NCBI GenBank assembly: GCA_016775335.1
Contig: JAEUGJ010000010.1
Coordinates: 158,850-210,802 of the forward strand
Length of the DNA: 51,953 nucleotides
DNA from: Mogibacterium sp.
Lineage (GTDB): Bacteria > Bacillota > Clostridia > Peptostreptococcales > Anaerovoracaceae
Direction of reading: 5' to 3'
Numbering within the stretch: position 1 is the first letter of the stretch; each line of letters opens with the position of its first letter. The notes under the pieces are model-generated. The model saw only the letters and a list, made by a program, of their open reading frames with translations, had not been told where the DNA came from and did not search any database. This document shows, piece by piece, positions 51,792 to 51,953 of this stretch. Position numbers and translations under genes: made by a program.

Positions 51792-51841
51792 TTTGCTCCC
51801 CGAAACGGAACTATAAGGCCTAGCGGGGATGGGGGAGCAAA
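51792..51841 (+). repeat. Hairpin repeat, stem type 1
   Basis: Arms TTTGCTCCCC (51792-51801) / GGGGAGCAAA (51832-51841), loop 30 nt containing TATAAGGCCTAGCGGGGA. It and its upstream flank (from 51745) are repeated from 51852 with an 11-bp insertion. Confidence 0.85.
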
Positions 51842-51909
51842 CCGCGCCTCGGGAAGCTCGCCCGTCCCCCGGCCGTCCCCCGGCATCGGCGCGGGAACTA
51901 TGTGAAGAT

Positions 51910-51953
51910 TTTGCTCCCCGAAACGGAACTATAAGGCCTAGCGGGGATGGGGG
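51910..51953 (+). repeat. Hairpin repeat, stem type 1, cut by the window end
   Basis: Left arm TTTGCTCCCC (51910-51919) and the same loop as the copy 118 bp upstream. The right arm is lost at the window end, just as the window start lacks a left arm. Confidence 0.8.

Noticed and set aside
154..51841. Hairpins as integron attC sites
   Set aside because: The expected GTTRRRY/RYYYAAC ends and an integron integrase are not visible, and the copies do not border single-gene cassettes.

Overview
The window looks like the chromosome of an anaerobic, fermentative member of the Clostridia (Bacillota). Good matches to TTGACA/TATAAT promoters and AGGAGG ribosome-binding sites, a CIRCE heat-shock operator, a perR-rubrerythrin-rubredoxin oxidative-stress operon, an Nfn transhydrogenase, a Re-citrate synthase and a FabK-type fatty-acid operon all fit an obligate anaerobe. 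Family-level placement (for example Anaerovoracaceae) is only a guess. No tRNA, rRNA, CRISPR array or intact insertion sequence was found.

Layout. 1-791: an intergenic repeat zone, then a PLP aminotransferase (792-1988). 2128-5974: an ABC permease and ATPase pair and a small membrane protein. 6259-10356: a hemerythrin-like protein, a DUF1847 protein, a YhbY RNA-binding protein and the two Nfn subunits. 10357-10986: terminators and two hairpin repeats. 10987-16330: a four-gene sortase-pilus operon (FctA-like pilin, class B sortase, SipA-like inactive signal peptidase, and an unusual pilin-adhesin fusion), followed by a GIY-YIG protein and two BspA-type leucine-rich surface proteins of 1750 and 900 aa. 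25094-29858: a GNAT acetyltransferase, CIRCE-controlled hsp20, the perR operon, a broken ORF, an L-2-hydroxyisocaproate-type dehydrogenase and a tautomerase. 30188-40941: a 13-gene fatty-acid operon (acpP-accBCDA-fabHK-nitronate-monooxygenase-like-fabDGFZ-marR). 40991-48286: methylglyoxal synthase, a flavodoxin-ferredoxin protein, a Re-citrate synthase/aconitase/isocitrate dehydrogenase operon making 2-oxoglutarate, and an AEC transporter. 48287-48997: a repeat array. 48998-51199: two COG0523 (CobW-type) metal GTPases, one with a long His/Cys region. 51200-51953: repeats to the end.

The most unusual signals are two. First, a dispersed family of 50-56 nt hairpins occurs in five intergenic places, on both strands. 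Its perfect stems differ in sequence between sub-types while a loop core (about AAGGCYTAGCGGGGA) stays recognisable. Two of the loci are 96-bp tandem arrays, and both window ends fall inside copies. Second, the pilus operon encodes what looks like two sortase substrates fused head to tail in one reading frame (signal peptide, pilin domain, VETGD plus membrane anchor, then a second signal peptide, adhesin and a second anchor). It also has a signal-peptidase homologue whose catalytic Ser and Lys positions are Asp and Gly, as in streptococcal SipA.
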